From Ochotona curzoniae (taxonomy: Eukaryota; Chordata; Mammalia; Lagomorpha; Ochotonidae): DNA of 64,000 bases. The stretch lies in the NCBI RefSeq assembly GCF_017591425.1, contig NW_024466607.1, forward strand, positions 17,244,501 to 17,308,500. Reading direction: 5' to 3'. How positions within the stretch are numbered: position 1 is the first letter of the stretch; every line of letters begins with the position of its first letter. Positions 11,301 through 24,584 of the stretch are shown here, piece by piece. The notes under the pieces were generated by a model, which was given only the letters and a program-made list of their open reading frames with translations, was not told where the DNA came from and searched no databases. The position numbers and the translations under genes were made by a program.

Positions 11301-12698
11301 CCTTTGAGAAGAGTGGATGATGCTGGCTAAGGCCCTATTGCAATCCCCCCCCCCCCTAAAAAGAGCCAACCTCTGCCTGTAGATGTGTCTGTGGTCTGGA
11401 AAAAAGTCCATTTGAGTTAAACCTAAATGAGTGGCAAATTTCCAAACTGCAAAGCAATGGAAGAAAAAGGCCTCTGCCCCATCACCCCCATAGCGCTGTC
11501 TCGCTTCCCTGTAATCCCCATGTCTTTACGTCAGAAGCCAGAGTAGCTGATATATACTGTGCATATGCAGTATTAAAAATCAACAAGTAGTAAGCTATTT
11601 TAGAACAGATGGCTATTGTGAGCTAAGTGAAGCCATTGGGAAGCAGCTGATGCAGTTTCAGTACTGTAATGAATAAGTTCGGTAAGACCTTAACCTGCCA
11701 CTGTTCTGGCTTAGCCGTTAGGAAGAAAAACAATGAGCTGTTTTGCATAAAAATTTGTTTTGATGACGGTATGGAAGGAGGAGAATTTCCGAGCACCCCA
11801 GAGCTCTCTTGGCAGGTAAGCCTCCACACTGAGTCTCTGGGCTGGAAAACCGCCTGCTCAGGCACCCATTCCAGTAAGAGCAGTGTCTTTGTTTTGGTTC
11901 CTTGCCAGCTGGTTTTGGGCACTCACAGCTATGCCCATGCCCCAGCATTAGAAGCCAGGTATCCTTAACCCGTGTGCACCAAATCCGAAAGCTAGTTGTC
12001 CTCAGCGAGAGGACAGCATTCCAGAGCTCCTGGACCAGGACTGCCCCAACCCTGCCTGCTGTATTTGTGGAGTGACTGTCTACCGCAACTCCTGTATTCC
12101 CCGCACACACTGACCATCTGCAACTTGGGCTGGTTCCTTAACTAAGGCAATATGTCCAAAACTGTTTCTGAGATTCCTCTGCCTCCCTCCCCCTTGACAA
12201 TGTTACTTGGATTGTGTGGTACAGCAGAAGTATGCTGGAAGACTGGGTCTTCTGCTCTCCAAGAACCCATACTTATAGTGGCTGGTAGTCTTGGGTGATG
12301 CTTGGAAAGCTGCCATTTGTGGAGACCCCAGCGTGGACACCTGAGGAGTGCCACCAGGGTGAGTCCCACTAACGTACAGGAAGGGACTATACTGTGGCTC
12401 TGCGCCTCGGCACTCCTGACGGCTTGCAACGGGGACAGATTTGGGGCCACATTCCTGGAGCCATTGGGAAGTGAACACACCAGAAAGTACCACATTTTGA
12501 TCCATGTTTACCTACAAAAATGTGCCACAGAAGCAACCACGACCTACTATACGTTGTCAGCTGAAAGAAATCTTTGCCCAGCGTCTCTGAAGTGTTCTAC
12601 TCACTCTACTCTGCACTTTCTAGATTTCACTGTTAATTCCAAAGATTCCTGAGACTTGACTTCCAGCGTTGTTGTTGGGATGTGAAAAGTTGTTGTTC
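10621..12698. other. Intergenic stretch, no gene seen
   Basis: Upstream of the WDR82 promoter. It holds a CA repeat and a C-run; the open frames have no family resemblance and no splice support. Confidence 0.6.
11269..11297 (+). repeat. (CA)n microsatellite
   Basis: About 14 CA units; a C-run follows at 11346-11356. Confidence 0.9.
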
Positions 12699-13033
12699 TG
12701 GTTCTGGAGCAGTAGCCTAGCAGCTAAAGTCTTTGTCTTAAATATGCTAGGATCCCATATGGGGGCCAGTTCATATCCTGGTGGCCCTGTTTCCCATCCA
12801 GCTCCCTGCTTGTGGCATAGGAAAGCAGTCAAGGACGGCCCAAAGCCTTGGGACCCTGCACCCGTGTGGGAGACCTGGAAGAGGTTACTGAGTCCTGGCT
12901 TCGGATCGGCGCAGCACCAGCCATTACAGTCACTTGGGGAGTGAATCATCAGATGGAAGATCTTCTTTCCTGTTTCTCCTCCTCTCTATATCTGACTTTG
13001 TAATAAAAAATAAATAATTTAAAAAAAAAAAAG
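12699..13033 (+). mobile_element. CSINE, full length
   Basis: 'gttctggagcagtagcctag' to a long A tail; head and body well preserved. Confidence 0.85.
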
Positions 13034-13471
13034 GAATGAAACTTGGCTTCAAAAAAAAAAAAAAGCAAAATTTGGCCCGTATGGAAATAAGACATTCTCT
13101 GTTTGCAGATTTTGTGAAAGTTCTGTGCACTCACTGACTAGGTTCTCTGGATGGCTGGGTCTGTGCCAATAAAAACGGCATCTGTGCGAGGGAAGAAAGG
13201 TTTTAGATAGCAAAACTAAGAACAACTCTCTGGCTCTGTTGGTGAAACTTCTGGCTTTCTCTGTAACTTTAATCTTATTTGAATTTCCAAGGGATAACAC
13301 ACATGTTCAACTTACAAAATAACGTTTTAAGAGAAATCATTTAAACCAAGGAAGATGATTGATATTCAGTCCTTACCTCCTGAGTTCTGAACAGCAGCCT
13401 ATGTGGTTATTCCCCTTGAGAGCATTGTTTTGAACCAGAATCTGTGGCAAAACTAAGAAAAACAGACCTCT

Positions 13472-13494
13472 CGTGTGTGTGTGTGTGTGTGTGT
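13472..13494 (+). repeat. (GT)n microsatellite
   Basis: About 11 GT units. Confidence 0.85.
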
Positions 13495-13526
13495 ATTTAA
13501 AATTATTCATGTAATTCTTTTGTATT

Positions 13527-13852
13527 AAAAATTTTTCATCTTTATTTGAAAGACAGATTTTTAAGAGAGAGAAGGAGATATAGAGAAGGTCTTCCTACCT
13601 CTTCACTGCCCAAATGGCCACAATGGCCAGAGCTGAGCTGATTTGAAACCAGGAGCCAAGAGCCTCCTCTGGGTCTCTCACGTGGTTGGCAGGGGCCCAA
13701 GCATTTGGACCATTTTTCTCTGCTTTCCAAGGCACATTCATTGGCAGGGAGCAGGATTGGAAGTAGAGTAGCTGAGACTGGAAATGTTGCTTTTTGTAAG
13801 ATGCTGGTGTCACAGGTGATGGCCTTACCTGCTATACCATATCGCTAAAACC
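13527..13852 (-). mobile_element. CSINE, diverged
   Basis: Reverse copy from 'catctttatttgaaagacag' to 'ccttacctgctatacc'. Confidence 0.7.
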
Positions 13853-13917
13853 TTGGAGTGTATCTTTCATATATATTATATATATGTGTGTATATAATGT
13901 ATTTTATAACATAATAA

Positions 13918-14250
13918 ATAAGTTATTTATTTAAAGGGCACTTGGAGAGACAGAGATCTTTGATCTATTGGTTTACTCTCCAAATGGCCACAAGTACTTA
14001 GGGGTCCAAGTTAATATATTGAAAGTGGACGTGGTGGCAGCCATAACGTAAAGTTACGCTGTTGCTTGGGATTCCCATAGTAAAGTGCCAGTTCAATTTT
14101 TGGATACTCTATTCTGAGCCTACCTTCCTGAGGGTGGAGATGATAGCCCAAGTACTGGACTGTGTAATGCATGGGATACCCAGAAGGAGTTCTCATCTCC
14201 GCCCAGCTGTGGCCATTTAGGGAGTGAACCAGTGGATGGAAGATCTCTGT
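13918..14250. mobile_element. Two CSINE fragments head to head
   Basis: 13918-14000 is a reverse fragment ('ggtttactctccaaatggcc'); 14025-14250 is a forward one ('gtggatggaagatctctg'). Confidence 0.55.
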
Positions 14251-14892
14251 GGCACTCAGTGTTTCACAGATGAAACAAATGAAAACAAAAAGGTGTTTAA
14301 AAGGTAAAACTAAAAATTAAGTTGAAGCTATGTTAAGTAATTTATACTCTTGCTAAAACAGCTCCTTAGGCATTTTAACTAGGATAAATTTTTGAGCCGG
14401 AGCGTGTGTGTTATCAGTAGGGCTTTCCTAAGCTTGACTGTCTTCTTGCAGGAGCCGGCAGAGCAGAACAACAGGAATCAGGTGACTTTCTTCTTGGTGG
14501 AGGCCGTGCCTGTGCCTGTGTAAGCTTAATTGCCCAAGGGGGAAAAGAAGAATGTTGGAACACAGTTGCTACAGTGGTAATTGTAGCTAATATGTTTCAG
14601 TTATCACACATACTTCACCTATCACCACTTCATTCCTGACAAATTGCTTGCTTGCCTTGTTAAATTAAGGTTTTATTTCACTCTGCACCAAAAAAGCAAT
14701 GTTCTATGATGGCAATGAGCGCAGGAAATATTTTATATCAATTTGAAGTCCCACCCCTATGATCAAACTATATAAGCTTAAAAACATTTTAGAAGATATG
14801 GCACAGGACGCCTGCCGCCTGCATCCTGTATCAAAGTCCCCACCTGCTTTCAGTGCTGGTTTCCTTCTGATTCCAGCTTCCTTAATGCTGAC

Positions 14893-15065
14893 CTGTGGAG
14901 GTAGCAGATAATGGCTCAAGTAGTTATTCCTGCCACCTATGTGGAAGACTCTAGATTGAGTTCTGGCTCCAGATGTCAGCCAAGCCTAGTCTCAGTTTTT
15001 ATCGGTATTTGGGGAGTAAGTCGATGGATAGATTTCTGTCTTTCAACTGGAAAATATTCTAAAAA
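14893..15065 (+). mobile_element. CSINE 3' fragment
   Basis: 'gatggc'-type body lost; 'aatggctcaagtagttattc' to 'ggggagtaagtcgatgga'. Confidence 0.6.
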
Positions 15066-15167
15066 AATTAGAATATTTTGTTATGATGATTGCAAAGAAG
15101 CAGTGGCTGATTTTCTACAGCTTATGTCACTCTGGAATGGCTGTTAGTTTCCTCCAGGGGTCAGTAG

Positions 15168-15189
15168 TGGCCCTCTGGGGGTGCTGCTG
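15168..15189 (-). promoter_or_regulatory. Possible CTCF site
   Basis: The plus strand reads TGGCCCTCTGGGGGTGCTGC; on the minus strand this fits the CTCF core with one mismatch. Motif only. Confidence 0.35.
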
Positions 15190-15907
15190 AACAATCTGAG
15201 TGATGGGTTCTATAGCCCTCTTGCTTAAAGAGCTCTTCTGTGCAGCCAGTGGGCAAGGCCTGACAAAGAGCTCAGATTTTTTTTTTGTTTGTTTGTTTTG
15301 AGCTCAGACTTTCTTATGTTTCACTATTGCCAGGGAAGCCCAGTGCCACCTCCCCTGCTCATTGTGCTGAACTGGCTCTAAGTCCACTCACTGGAACCTC
15401 TTGGAGGGTCCCTAGGATTCTAGAAACCCAGGATGTGTGGATGAAAATGTCAGATGGAAAAATAGAAGCTAGCCTGTGTGTGTGAGAGGAGCCTAAGGAA
15501 AGGAGTGCAGCAGCCTCCAAGAGCCTCGGATGGGCAGGAGGTTTTGGAGGCAGCCCAGTGTTTTATGCTAAAGTCTTGCCTGCACCCCAGTGGCGACTTT
15601 ATAGTGGTCCCAACCCTCTCCCCAAAAAAGGTACCTTGGGAGAATACCAGTGCACCCAATCTGTTAACATTGGAGAATAAAACCTGGGTAGGAATTTTAC
15701 TTATTTCACACCCAGCAAACCCTTTGTCCTCTTGGGAGGAGGGAAAAGGAGCTGGATTGCATCACCTTATAAGCCCTAGACTGAATGCAGACTGTCCACT
15801 TTGCTCTTTCACAAGACACCCGCATGCTCCATCAGGTGGATTGCTCTCAGCTCTTGGCTGTGATGCTCACCTAATCTGTCAGGTGTCCTGAGTACATTTC
15901 ATAACCA

Positions 15908-16188
15908 TTTGGGTCAACATTGTGGTATGGCAAGTTAAGCCACTACCTGTGATGCCGGCATCCCATATGAACACCAGTGTCATTCCTGGCTGCTCTATTT
16001 TCCATCTAGCTTCCTGCTAGTATGTCTGGGGAGGCAGCAGATGATCCAAGTTTGTGGGTCCCTGTCACCCATATGGGAGACCTAGATGGAGCTCCAAGCC
16101 CCTGAGGACTGAACCAGTGGATAAAAGATTCTCCCTCCCTAGCCCAACTCCCAACTCCAACTTTCAAGTAAATAAATAAATCTTGAAA
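15908..16188 (+). mobile_element. CSINE, rabbit-like subtype
   Basis: 'atgccggcatcccatatgaa' and 'ggggaggcagcagatgatcc' to 'caagtaaataaataaatctt'; an older subtype than most copies here. Confidence 0.75.
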
Positions 16189-16349
16189 TTCTGTAACCAA
16201 ATTTTGCACCAGTCTGAATGGCTGGGCACTCTCAAATCCATCTAGAGATGCCCATCAGTTCTTACGTATGCCCTCCCTCTTTAAACCTTGCTACTCTACT
16301 TACCATTCTTCTCTCATGTCTGAATTCTTTCGCATGTGAAGGTAAGGAT

Positions 16350-16648
16350 CTCTATACAGATCTGCATTGTAGCTTAGTAATTAAAGCTACTGCCTACATC
16401 ACTGCCATCCTGTATGGGGATCAGTACTGAATGTTCCACTTCCAATTCAGTTCCCTGCTAATGAAGCAGAGGATGACGCAAAGGCTTGGGCTCTTGCACC
16501 TACATGGGACACACAGAAGCTCCTGGCTCCTGGCTTCCACCTAGCCCAGCCCCAACCACTGTAGCTGTTTGAGAAGTAGACTAGCAGATGGAAGACCTTG
16601 CTGTATCCCTCTGCCCTTCAAATAAATTAAATAGATCTTAAAAATGGT
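16350..16648 (+). mobile_element. CSINE, older subtype
   Basis: 'gcattgtagcttagtaatta' to 'ttcaaataaattaaatagat'. Confidence 0.7.
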
Positions 16649-16855
16649 GAGAGGGGGAGAAGAAAAAATCCCATCCATCTCCCATAACAAAGGAGAAGCT
16701 TCTGCTAGCCGAAGTAACTACATAATTTGCCGTGTCTGGTATGGTATAAAATTGAAGAATAGGCACTTTGTTTTTGTTTTGTTTTGTTTAAATTAACAAT
16801 CTCAAAAAAAAAATTAAGGATCTCAAGATGTTAACAGCATATATACAGTTTTTAA

Positions 16856-17112
16856 AAACATGTATTTTCTTTTAAAGGAAGTTACAGAGAAAAAGGGAAA
16901 GATAGATCTTCTAGCCATTGGTTTATTCCCTGAATGGTTGCAACAACCCATACTAGGCCATGCTGAAGCCAGGAGTCAGGAGTTTCATTCAGAGTCTCCC
17001 ATATGGGTACAGGCGCCCAGGGACAGGGACCATCTTAACTGCTTTTCCAGATGTTTTTGCAGGGAGCTGGGTCAGAAATAGTGACCAGGACTCTAACCGG
17101 TGTGCATAAAGT
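16856..17112 (-). mobile_element. CSINE, diverged
   Basis: Reverse copy, 'tttaaaggaagttacagaga' to 'ccaggactctaaccgg'. Confidence 0.65.
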
Positions 17113-17234
17113 CCTTTCTGAATGTGGTTTCCCAGGGATTGTACATGTATGAAGCTGGTCTAGCCCCAAAGTGTTACAGATAAAACCTGAAGGTTTTGTA
17201 TGGGCACTTCATTTATTCACAGTCTTAAGCTCAT

Positions 17235-17252
17235 TGTGTGTGTGTGTGTGTG
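17235..17252 (+). repeat. (GT)n microsatellite
   Basis: About nine GT units. Confidence 0.8.
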
Positions 17253-17942
17253 TTTAGTCAAACCACCCTTCTTCCTCCAGCTTTATTGGAAGAGTTCAAA
17301 ATTACATTTCAATTTTCTAGGACTTCAGTTGCATTTTCCATCTGACTTTTAAGAACTGATTATAGCAAATGAAACACAGTTGTATAAGTGATATAATATA
17401 CAAAAAAAATCTTGATTTCTGTGAAAACACATTTCTCTGTAATTCCTAAATAGCTCCGAGTTATGCCAACCTTGGGCATCGATGTTCATTCTGGATTTTA
17501 GAAGTCTTTGCAAACATGTGTTTTATACCTGTGCCGTCAACATCTGTATGTGCAGCATCAACTCTGTGATGAAGTGGTTTAGGCTTTGATCTTGATTTCT
17601 CTGACATAGCCACCAATATGCATGTTTGTCTTCATTTTGTTTATTCCCACTCAACTGTATGTTCTATGAGGGCCTGATACAGATGTTACTTGATGTTATT
17701 TAATAGCTACTGAGGTCAGATGATCCAAGGCCATCATTATGCTAAAATTAAAGTTATTTATGGAAGTTCATAAGCACTTCCTGAATTGGTTTTACCTCCT
17801 ACCTGGGAGGCCCAGCATGGGCATTCTGGTTGTATTCCACTCTTCCCGTTTGTCAATCCCTATTCACCCGTGGCATGGAAAGGGGGTTCTTTAACAAAGC
17901 TTTATACATAACACCTCTACCAAATTAAACATAAACTTTTTT

Positions 17943-18255
17943 AAAAAAGATTTATTTATTTATTATTTATTTATTGGAAAGGCGGATATACAGAGAGGAA
18001 GATCTTCCATCCGATGATTCACTCCCCAAGTGAGCGCAACGGCCGATGCTATGCCAATCCGAAGCCAGGAGCCTCTTCTGGGTCTCCCACACGGGTGCAG
18101 GGTCCCAAAGCTTTGGGCTGTCCTCGACTGCTTTCCCAGGCCACAGGCGGGGAGCTGGAAGGGAAGCGGGGCTGCCGGGATAGAACCGGCGCCCATATGG
18201 GATCCCGGGCGTGCAAGGCAAGGACCTTAACCACTTGCGCCACTGCGCCGGGCCC
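17943..18255 (-). mobile_element. CSINE, young, inserted at CNBP pseudogene tail
   Basis: Little diverged reverse copy, 'ttattggaaaggcggatata' to 'cactgcgccgggcccaaac'. The flanks repeat 'aaactttttt' (17932-17941 and 18255-18264), a likely target duplication. Confidence 0.9.
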
Positions 18256-18269
18256 AAACTTTTTTTTTT

Positions 18270-18800
<531 letters not shown>

Positions 18801-18865
18801 GGCAGCAGAGACTCAGACATAGGCCTGGAGACAATGGCTCGCCAGGCAGTAGTGTGTATGTTTTT

Positions 18866-19171
18866 AAAAACTTATTTATTTATTTATTTTATTGGAAAGG
18901 TATATTTACAGAGGAGAAAAAGAGCTTCCATCTGCTGGTTCACTTCCCAAGTGGCTACCACACTGGAGCTGAGCCAATCCAAAGCCTGGAGCCCAGAGCT
19001 TCTTTCCAGGTCTCCCACACTGGTGCAGGGTCCCAAGGCTTTGGACCATCCTCTACTGCTTTTCCAGGCCACAAGCAGGGAGCTGCATGGGGAGTGGAGC
19101 AGCTAGAACACAAACTGGCTCCCGGCACTTACAGGGAGAGGACTAGCCCATTGAGCCATTGTGCTAGCCCT
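18866..19171 (-). mobile_element. CSINE
   Basis: Reverse copy, (TTTA)n then 'ttggaaaggtatatttacag' to 'agccattgtgctagccc'. Confidence 0.85.
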
Positions 19172-19179
19172 TAACGTCA

Positions 19180-19280
19180 TTTTAATCATGAAAACTCAGA
19201 AGTTTTGAGAGGTTAGGTAACTGTAAAGTCATACACAAACAGTAAGGATTGGAATGAAGATTCATGAGCTTCTGCACTGT
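19180..19280 (+). mobile_element. MIR-type SINE fragment
   Basis: 'gagaggttaggtaactgtaa', 'agtcatacac' and 'aacagtaaggattggaat' follow the MIR core in sense. Confidence 0.55.
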
Positions 19281-19633
19281 TCCAGCTGGGTTCCCTGGGC
19301 AAAGGGCACAGCTTTTTGAACAAAGCCCATTGTTGGTAAACAATGCCTTTTTGTTCTGTGAGAAAGAAACAGGTTCCTCCCTGATAAACCTGGTCTGCCC
19401 AGAGGCAGGAGGGACCTCCAGAGCCCCAGGCCTGTCTCTAAAGCACCCTGTCCCTGAGTTCTGTGTCCTTGGATTTGACCAGTATCCAAAAACAGGATCA
19501 CTGTATCTACTGAATATCAACAGATGTTTCCTTTTTGTTTTTTTATTCCCTAAACAATATACTACATATTGTTTACATATTTTTCCATTATATGTGCAGG
19601 TGGGTTATAAGACAATATCCCATGTTCTTTTTA

Positions 19634-19958
19634 ATTTAATTTTTTATTGGAAAGGAAAATATAGATAGATAGATAGAGAGAGAGATTGTCCACCCCCTGG
19701 TTTATTCCCCAAATGGCCACAATGGCCAGAACTGAGCTGATCTGCAGCCAGGAGCCAGCATGTGCTCACCCTGGGGTATCCCACACAGGTGCAAGATCGC
19801 AATGCTTTTGGGCCACCTTCCATTGCTTTCTCAGGCCACAAGCAGGGAGCTGGATGGGACATATCCAGCTGGAATATCCAGGACATGAACTGGTGGCTAT
19901 ATGGGATGCTGGTGCTTACACTTGGAGGATTAGTCATTGAGCCATTGCACTGGCCCCA
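19634..19958 (-). mobile_element. CSINE
   Basis: Reverse copy with a (GATA)n stretch in the tail region and the end 'gagccattgcactggcccc'. Confidence 0.85.
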
Positions 19959-20324
19959 TTATATGCCATTTTCTGTTAGAAACTTGAACATCTTAAGATA
20001 TGGGGTTGTGTGGGTCAGGATGGGGCTGAGCTGGGTCCTGGTACCAATCCTGCACAAATAAGGAGGGATAGTCCATGCTGTTTTAGTGGCTCCTCTGGTC
20101 AGTTAGTTGGCCTGCTCACAGCTGAGCTGCTTCCTGGTGACTTATACTCCTCCTTGTCCTTCCTTAAGCAAAAAACGGCTGGACCATGTTAGAGCCCCTC
20201 AGAATGCCACTCTACCCTACATTGTCCCAGGGCTCAGCTGCCTTGGGGAGTATCCAGCATTTGAGAGCCAACAATGAGGATGGGGGCAGCTCATTGGCAG
20301 CACAGTGTGAAAGTGGCCCCAGAG

Positions 20325-20558
20325 ACGCACTCTCCCCTCTCAAAGGAGCTTTTCCATCTGTTGGTTGATTTCTCAAATGGCTGCAATGGCCAGGGCTGGG
20401 CCAGGCCAAGCCAGGAGCTTCTTGAGTCACCTTCTGCTGTTACATTAGCAGGCAGCTGGATCAGAAGTGGAGCAGCTTGTGGGCTTTGAACTGGCACTCC
20501 TATGGGATGCCCATGATGCAGGCTGTAGCTTAACCTGCTATGTCACACTGCCGGTCCC
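20325..20558 (-). mobile_element. CSINE, diverged
   Basis: 'ttccatctgttggttgattt' to 'tatgtcacactgccggtccc', older reverse copy. Confidence 0.65.
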
Positions 20559-20579
20559 AATCAAGCTGCTGCTGCTTTT

Positions 20580-20896
20580 TTAAAAGATTTATTTATTTTT
20601 ATTGGAAAGGCAGATTAACAGAGAGGAGAGACAAATAGAAGGTCTTCCATATGCTGGTATACTCCCAGGTGGGTGTAATGGCCAGAAATGAGCCAATCCA
20701 AAGCCAGGAGCCAAGAGCCAGGAGTTGGGAGACTCTTCCAGTTCTCCCAATTTGGGGCAGGGTCCCAAGGCTTTGGGCCTTCCTTCACTGCTTTCCCAGT
20801 GGGGAAGTGGAACAACTGGGACATGAACTGGAATCCATATGAAATCCTCATGCTTGCAAGGTGAGGATTTAACCACTGAGCCATTACACTGGGCCC
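20580..20896 (-). mobile_element. CSINE
   Basis: 'ttttattggaaaggcagatt' to 'gagccattacactgggcccc'. Confidence 0.85.
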
Positions 20897-20934
20897 CTTG
20901 ATGAAACTTAAAAAAAAAAAAGTTTTCTTTTTTT

Positions 20935-21232
20935 TATTATTAAAAATGAAGAGAGAGAAGGAGATAAAGATCTTCTGTCCACTGGCTCCTTCCCCAAGTG
21001 GCTGCAGTGGCCGGAGCTGGGCCAGTCTGAAGCTACGAGCCAGGAGCTTCTTCTGGGTCTCCTCTGTGGATGCAGGATCCCAAGACTTTAGGCTATCCTC
21101 AGCTGCTTTCCCAGGCCACAGGTGGGGAGCTGGATGGGAAGTGGAGTACCTGGGACATGAACTGGGGTGCATATGGGATCCTGGCACAAGCAAGGAGAGG
21201 ACTTTAGTCACTTGGCTATTGTACCTGGCCCC
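20935..21232 (-). mobile_element. CSINE
   Basis: Third reverse copy in a row: 'gagataaagatcttctgtcc' to 'ggctattgtacctggcccc'. Confidence 0.8.
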
Positions 21233-21580
21233 TTGATCAAACTTCTTAAGGCAGCTCTTGAAACTAAGTTGCAAGATGATAAAGTATAAGTAACACCAAA
21301 ATAAGCTAAGTTATGTTGCGGTAGCCCGAACCCCCACATTTCAGAGTCCTAAAGCCTCAAAAGATTCCCCTCAGTACAAATCACTTGTGGAATGGCAGCA
21401 AGACTCTTCCCGCCAGACACACTCAGGGTCTCAGGTTGGCAGGAAAGCCACCATGTGGAAAGTAGCCAGGTCTGGGGGAAAGAATGCCCAGGAAGGTCTT
21501 GCATGGACAATTCAATGCCCAGAAATGACCCACCTCACACCCAAATGGGCTGGGCAGAATTAGCCGCATAACTCCATTTG

Positions 21581-21599
21581 ACCACAAGAGGGCCAGGAG
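21581..21599 (+). promoter_or_regulatory. Possible CTCF site
   Basis: ACCACAAGAGGGCCAGGAG fits the CTCF core CCASYAGRKGGC with one mismatch. It lies between WDR82 and GLYCTK. Motif only. Confidence 0.4.
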
Positions 21600-21689
21600 A
21601 TGCCATCCCCCTGTGTACCTAGAAGGGAAAAAATCTGGATTTAATTAGAGTAGTTCTGATCAATCACCACATTTAGTTCCACAATTTTT

Positions 21690-22004
21690 TAAAGATTGAT
21701 TTTACTTTTATTAAATTGTCAGATGTACAGAGAAGAGTGACAAAGAGGAAGATCTTCCTCCATTGATTCACTCCTCAAGTGGCCACATGGCTGGAGCCAA
21801 TTCGAAGCCAGAGCCAGGAGCCTCTTCTTAGTCTCCCACGTGGGTGCAGGGACCCAAGGCTTTGGGTTGTCATAAACTGCCTTCCCAGGCTGTAAGCAGG
21901 GAACTGGATGGGAAATTGGACCTCTGGGATTAGAACCAGCGCCCAGATAGGATCCTGGCATGTACAAGGCAGGGACTTTAGCCACTAAGCTATCGCGTCA
22001 GGCC
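21690..22004 (-). mobile_element. CSINE
   Basis: 'taaagattgattttactttt' to 'aagctatcgcgtcaggccc'. Confidence 0.85.
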
Positions 22005-22039
22005 CAAAATAAATAAATCTTTAAAAAATTAATAATTTA

Positions 22040-22360
22040 GGGGCCGGCACGGTAGCCTAGTGGCTAAAGTCCTTACCTTGAATGCTGGGTTTCCATATGG
22101 GTACCAGTTCCTATCCCAGTAGCCCTGTTTCCCTTCCAGCTCCCAGTCTGTAGCCTGGGAAAGCAGTCAAGGACGGCCCAAAATCTTGGGACCCTGCATC
22201 GGTGTGGCAGACCCGGAGGAGGTTCTTGGCTCCTGGCTTCAGATCAGCTCAGCTCCAATTGCTGCAGCCACTTGGGGAGTGAATCAGTGGATAAAGGATC
22301 TTCCTCTCTGTCTCTCCTTCTCTCTGTATATCTGACTTTCCAATATAAATTTTTTTTTAA
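22040..22360 (+). mobile_element. CSINE
   Basis: 'ggggccggcacggtagccta' to 'ctttccaatataaattt'. Confidence 0.85.
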
Positions 22361-22380
22361 TGTAAAAAATTATCAATTTA

Positions 22381-22652
22381 GGAGCTAGTCCCATAGTGTA
22401 GTATGGTAAGCCTCTGCCAGTGGCACATCCTTCCCATATGGGTGCTTGTTCATGTCTTCGCTGGAGGATGGCTCAGGTCCTTTTGGCCCCTGCATCCACA
22501 TGAGAGACCCAGAGGAAGCTCTTAGTTCCTGGCTTCAGATCATTTCAGCTCTGGCTGTTGTGGCCATTTTGGAAATGAACCAGCAGACAGAAAGTCTGTT
22601 TCTCCTTCTCTAACTGCCTTTGCAATACAAGTAAATACATTTTTTCAAATAA
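22381..22652 (+). mobile_element. CSINE, diverged
   Basis: 'ggagctagtcccatagtgta' to 'tttgcaatacaagtaaatac'. Confidence 0.7.
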
Positions 22653-22659
22653 AAATACA

Positions 22660-22905
22660 TCTGGTTACTCGCCAGATACAGGCAATGGTGTGAGCCAGGT
22701 TGGTGTTAGGACTAGGAGCTGGCAACTTAATTGCAATCTCCGTGGTGGGTAGCAGACACTAAGCATTCTGAGCCATTCATTGCTGCTTTTCAGGCCTGAA
22801 TTAGCAAAAACAGGGAGTCAGGGGCTACAGGTTGGTTTTGAACCCAGATGTTTGAGTAAGAAACTCTGGTGTCTTCACTGCCAAGCCAAACGCCTATCCT
22901 TCAGT
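22660..22905 (-). mobile_element. Possible very old CSINE
   Basis: 'ggctacaggttggttttgaacc' region and 'attgctgcttttcaggcc' resemble a reverse copy; weak. Confidence 0.35.
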
Positions 22906-23834
22906 GGATATTTACATGACTTCAACGCTCATGAAATCTGTAGGTAAAATATCTTTTTCATATCCATTGAAGGAAGGCAGAATATGCCACTCGAAAATCT
23001 GCCACTTTGGTTTAAGAGTTATTTTGAGCTGAAGATATGTGGGAAAGAGCACACGCAGGAAGGACTGCCTGCTCTCCCCTTTCTACTAAAGCAGAGCTGA
23101 AATCTCTCATTAGAAAGGTGCCCTTGCAGTACCAGGAAGTGGAAAACATCCTTATCACTGGGGACAGGCGATTGACAGTGACCCAAATTTATACAAACCA
23201 ACCTTGCTAAAGCTATTCTTATCTTCCAGCACTGTCCCCTGCATATTTACCTTTGCTCAAACAAACCGCTCCTAGGAGCTCACATTCCTTTTTGCCTTGT
23301 CAAGTCCCCATAACCTGTCAGTCCTTGCTAAAAAGGGTCTACATGCTCTCCAATCGACTCACTTCTCCAGGGTTTTCACTTCATTTCTGGAAGGCCCTCC
23401 ACTGCCTGTGAAATCACTCTCTTCCTCCTCACCCCACCCTGAGGATCTGTATTTTGTTGGTTTAATTTATAGGGCCTCAGCCAGTGAACTCAAGCGGGGA
23501 AGGGGAATGTTTTTTCTCCTCTACCCCAGCTTTTCTCACAAGCCCAACTAATTCTTTGAAGTGAAACTGTCAGACTTGAAATTGGTATTCATTGCTCTAA
23601 GTGCCCCCTACAAAGAACGCTGACCTATTTACTGCTACTCTCAGTCCCAGGAAACACTTGGGGCAGGCCTGCTTTCTCGGGCCTGAATTCCATTGCTTCC
23701 CAAAGCCTTCAGCTTCCACCCACTACCATATATATTTTTTCCCTTTTGTGAAGGCCTTACTATCTATGCTCTGCAGCACTCAGCAGCTGAACACTTCACT
23801 GTTGTCCTGTGAAGTTAGTTAAAAAGAAAAAAGC

Positions 23835-24165
23835 AGGCCCGGTGCGATGGCCTAGCAATGAAGGTCCTCGCTTTGAATGCGCTGAGATCCCATATGGGTG
23901 CCGGTTCTAATCCCAGCAGCCCTGCTTCCCATCCAGCTCCCTGCTTGTGGCCTGGGATGGGAAGGCAGTTTAGGATGGCCCAAAGCCTTGGGGCCCTGCA
24001 CCCATGTGGGAGACCTGGAAGAGCTCCTGACTCCTGGCTCTGGATCGGCACAGCACCAGCCATTGTGGTCACTTGGGGAGTGAATCATTGGACGGAAGAT
24101 CTTCTTCTTTGTCTCTCCTCCTCTCTGTATATCTGACTTTGCAATTAAGATAAAAATAAAACTTA
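23835..24165 (+). mobile_element. CSINE, young
   Basis: 'aggcccggtgcgatggccta' to 'gactttgcaattaagataaa'; well preserved. Confidence 0.88.
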
Positions 24166-24584
24166 AAAAAAAAAATTTCAGCTAGTGTTTGTGCCTTGGC
24201 AGTAGAAATATAATATGAATTAGACCAAGAATTTCAGTTCACTGGGCACAGAAATCTTGCTATTGCCCAATGCATTTATTTTGTGACTAGTGTAAGGTTG
24301 GCAAAGGGAGATTTCAGGCGGGTACAATGAGTCTCCTGTTGACAGAGCAGTTCTGGAACAGCACATGGTGTCTCTCGGTGAGAGTCTCTATTACTAAACC
24401 AACGGAGCACACATTCTCCCTCCCAATAGCCATGTGAGAAGGCAGTCGAAGAAGCAGAGTTTCCCAAGTCCAAGTACCATTTCACACTCATCGCACAGCT
24501 GTGCCTCTTGGTGTGTATACAAGGCAGCCATTAGCACAAGCATCTGCAGTAGCTAAACGCCACATTGCACATTAGAAGGCCTAG

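Noticed and set aside
14440..14530. Possible exon after CTTCTTGCAG with frame QNNRNQVTFFLVEAVPVPV
   Set aside because: Acceptor-like start but no partner exon, no donor and no family match.
20615..21274. 219-codon minus-strand frame
   Set aside because: It is the sense translation of two adjacent inverted CSINE copies; the same peptide pattern recurs at most SINEs in the window.
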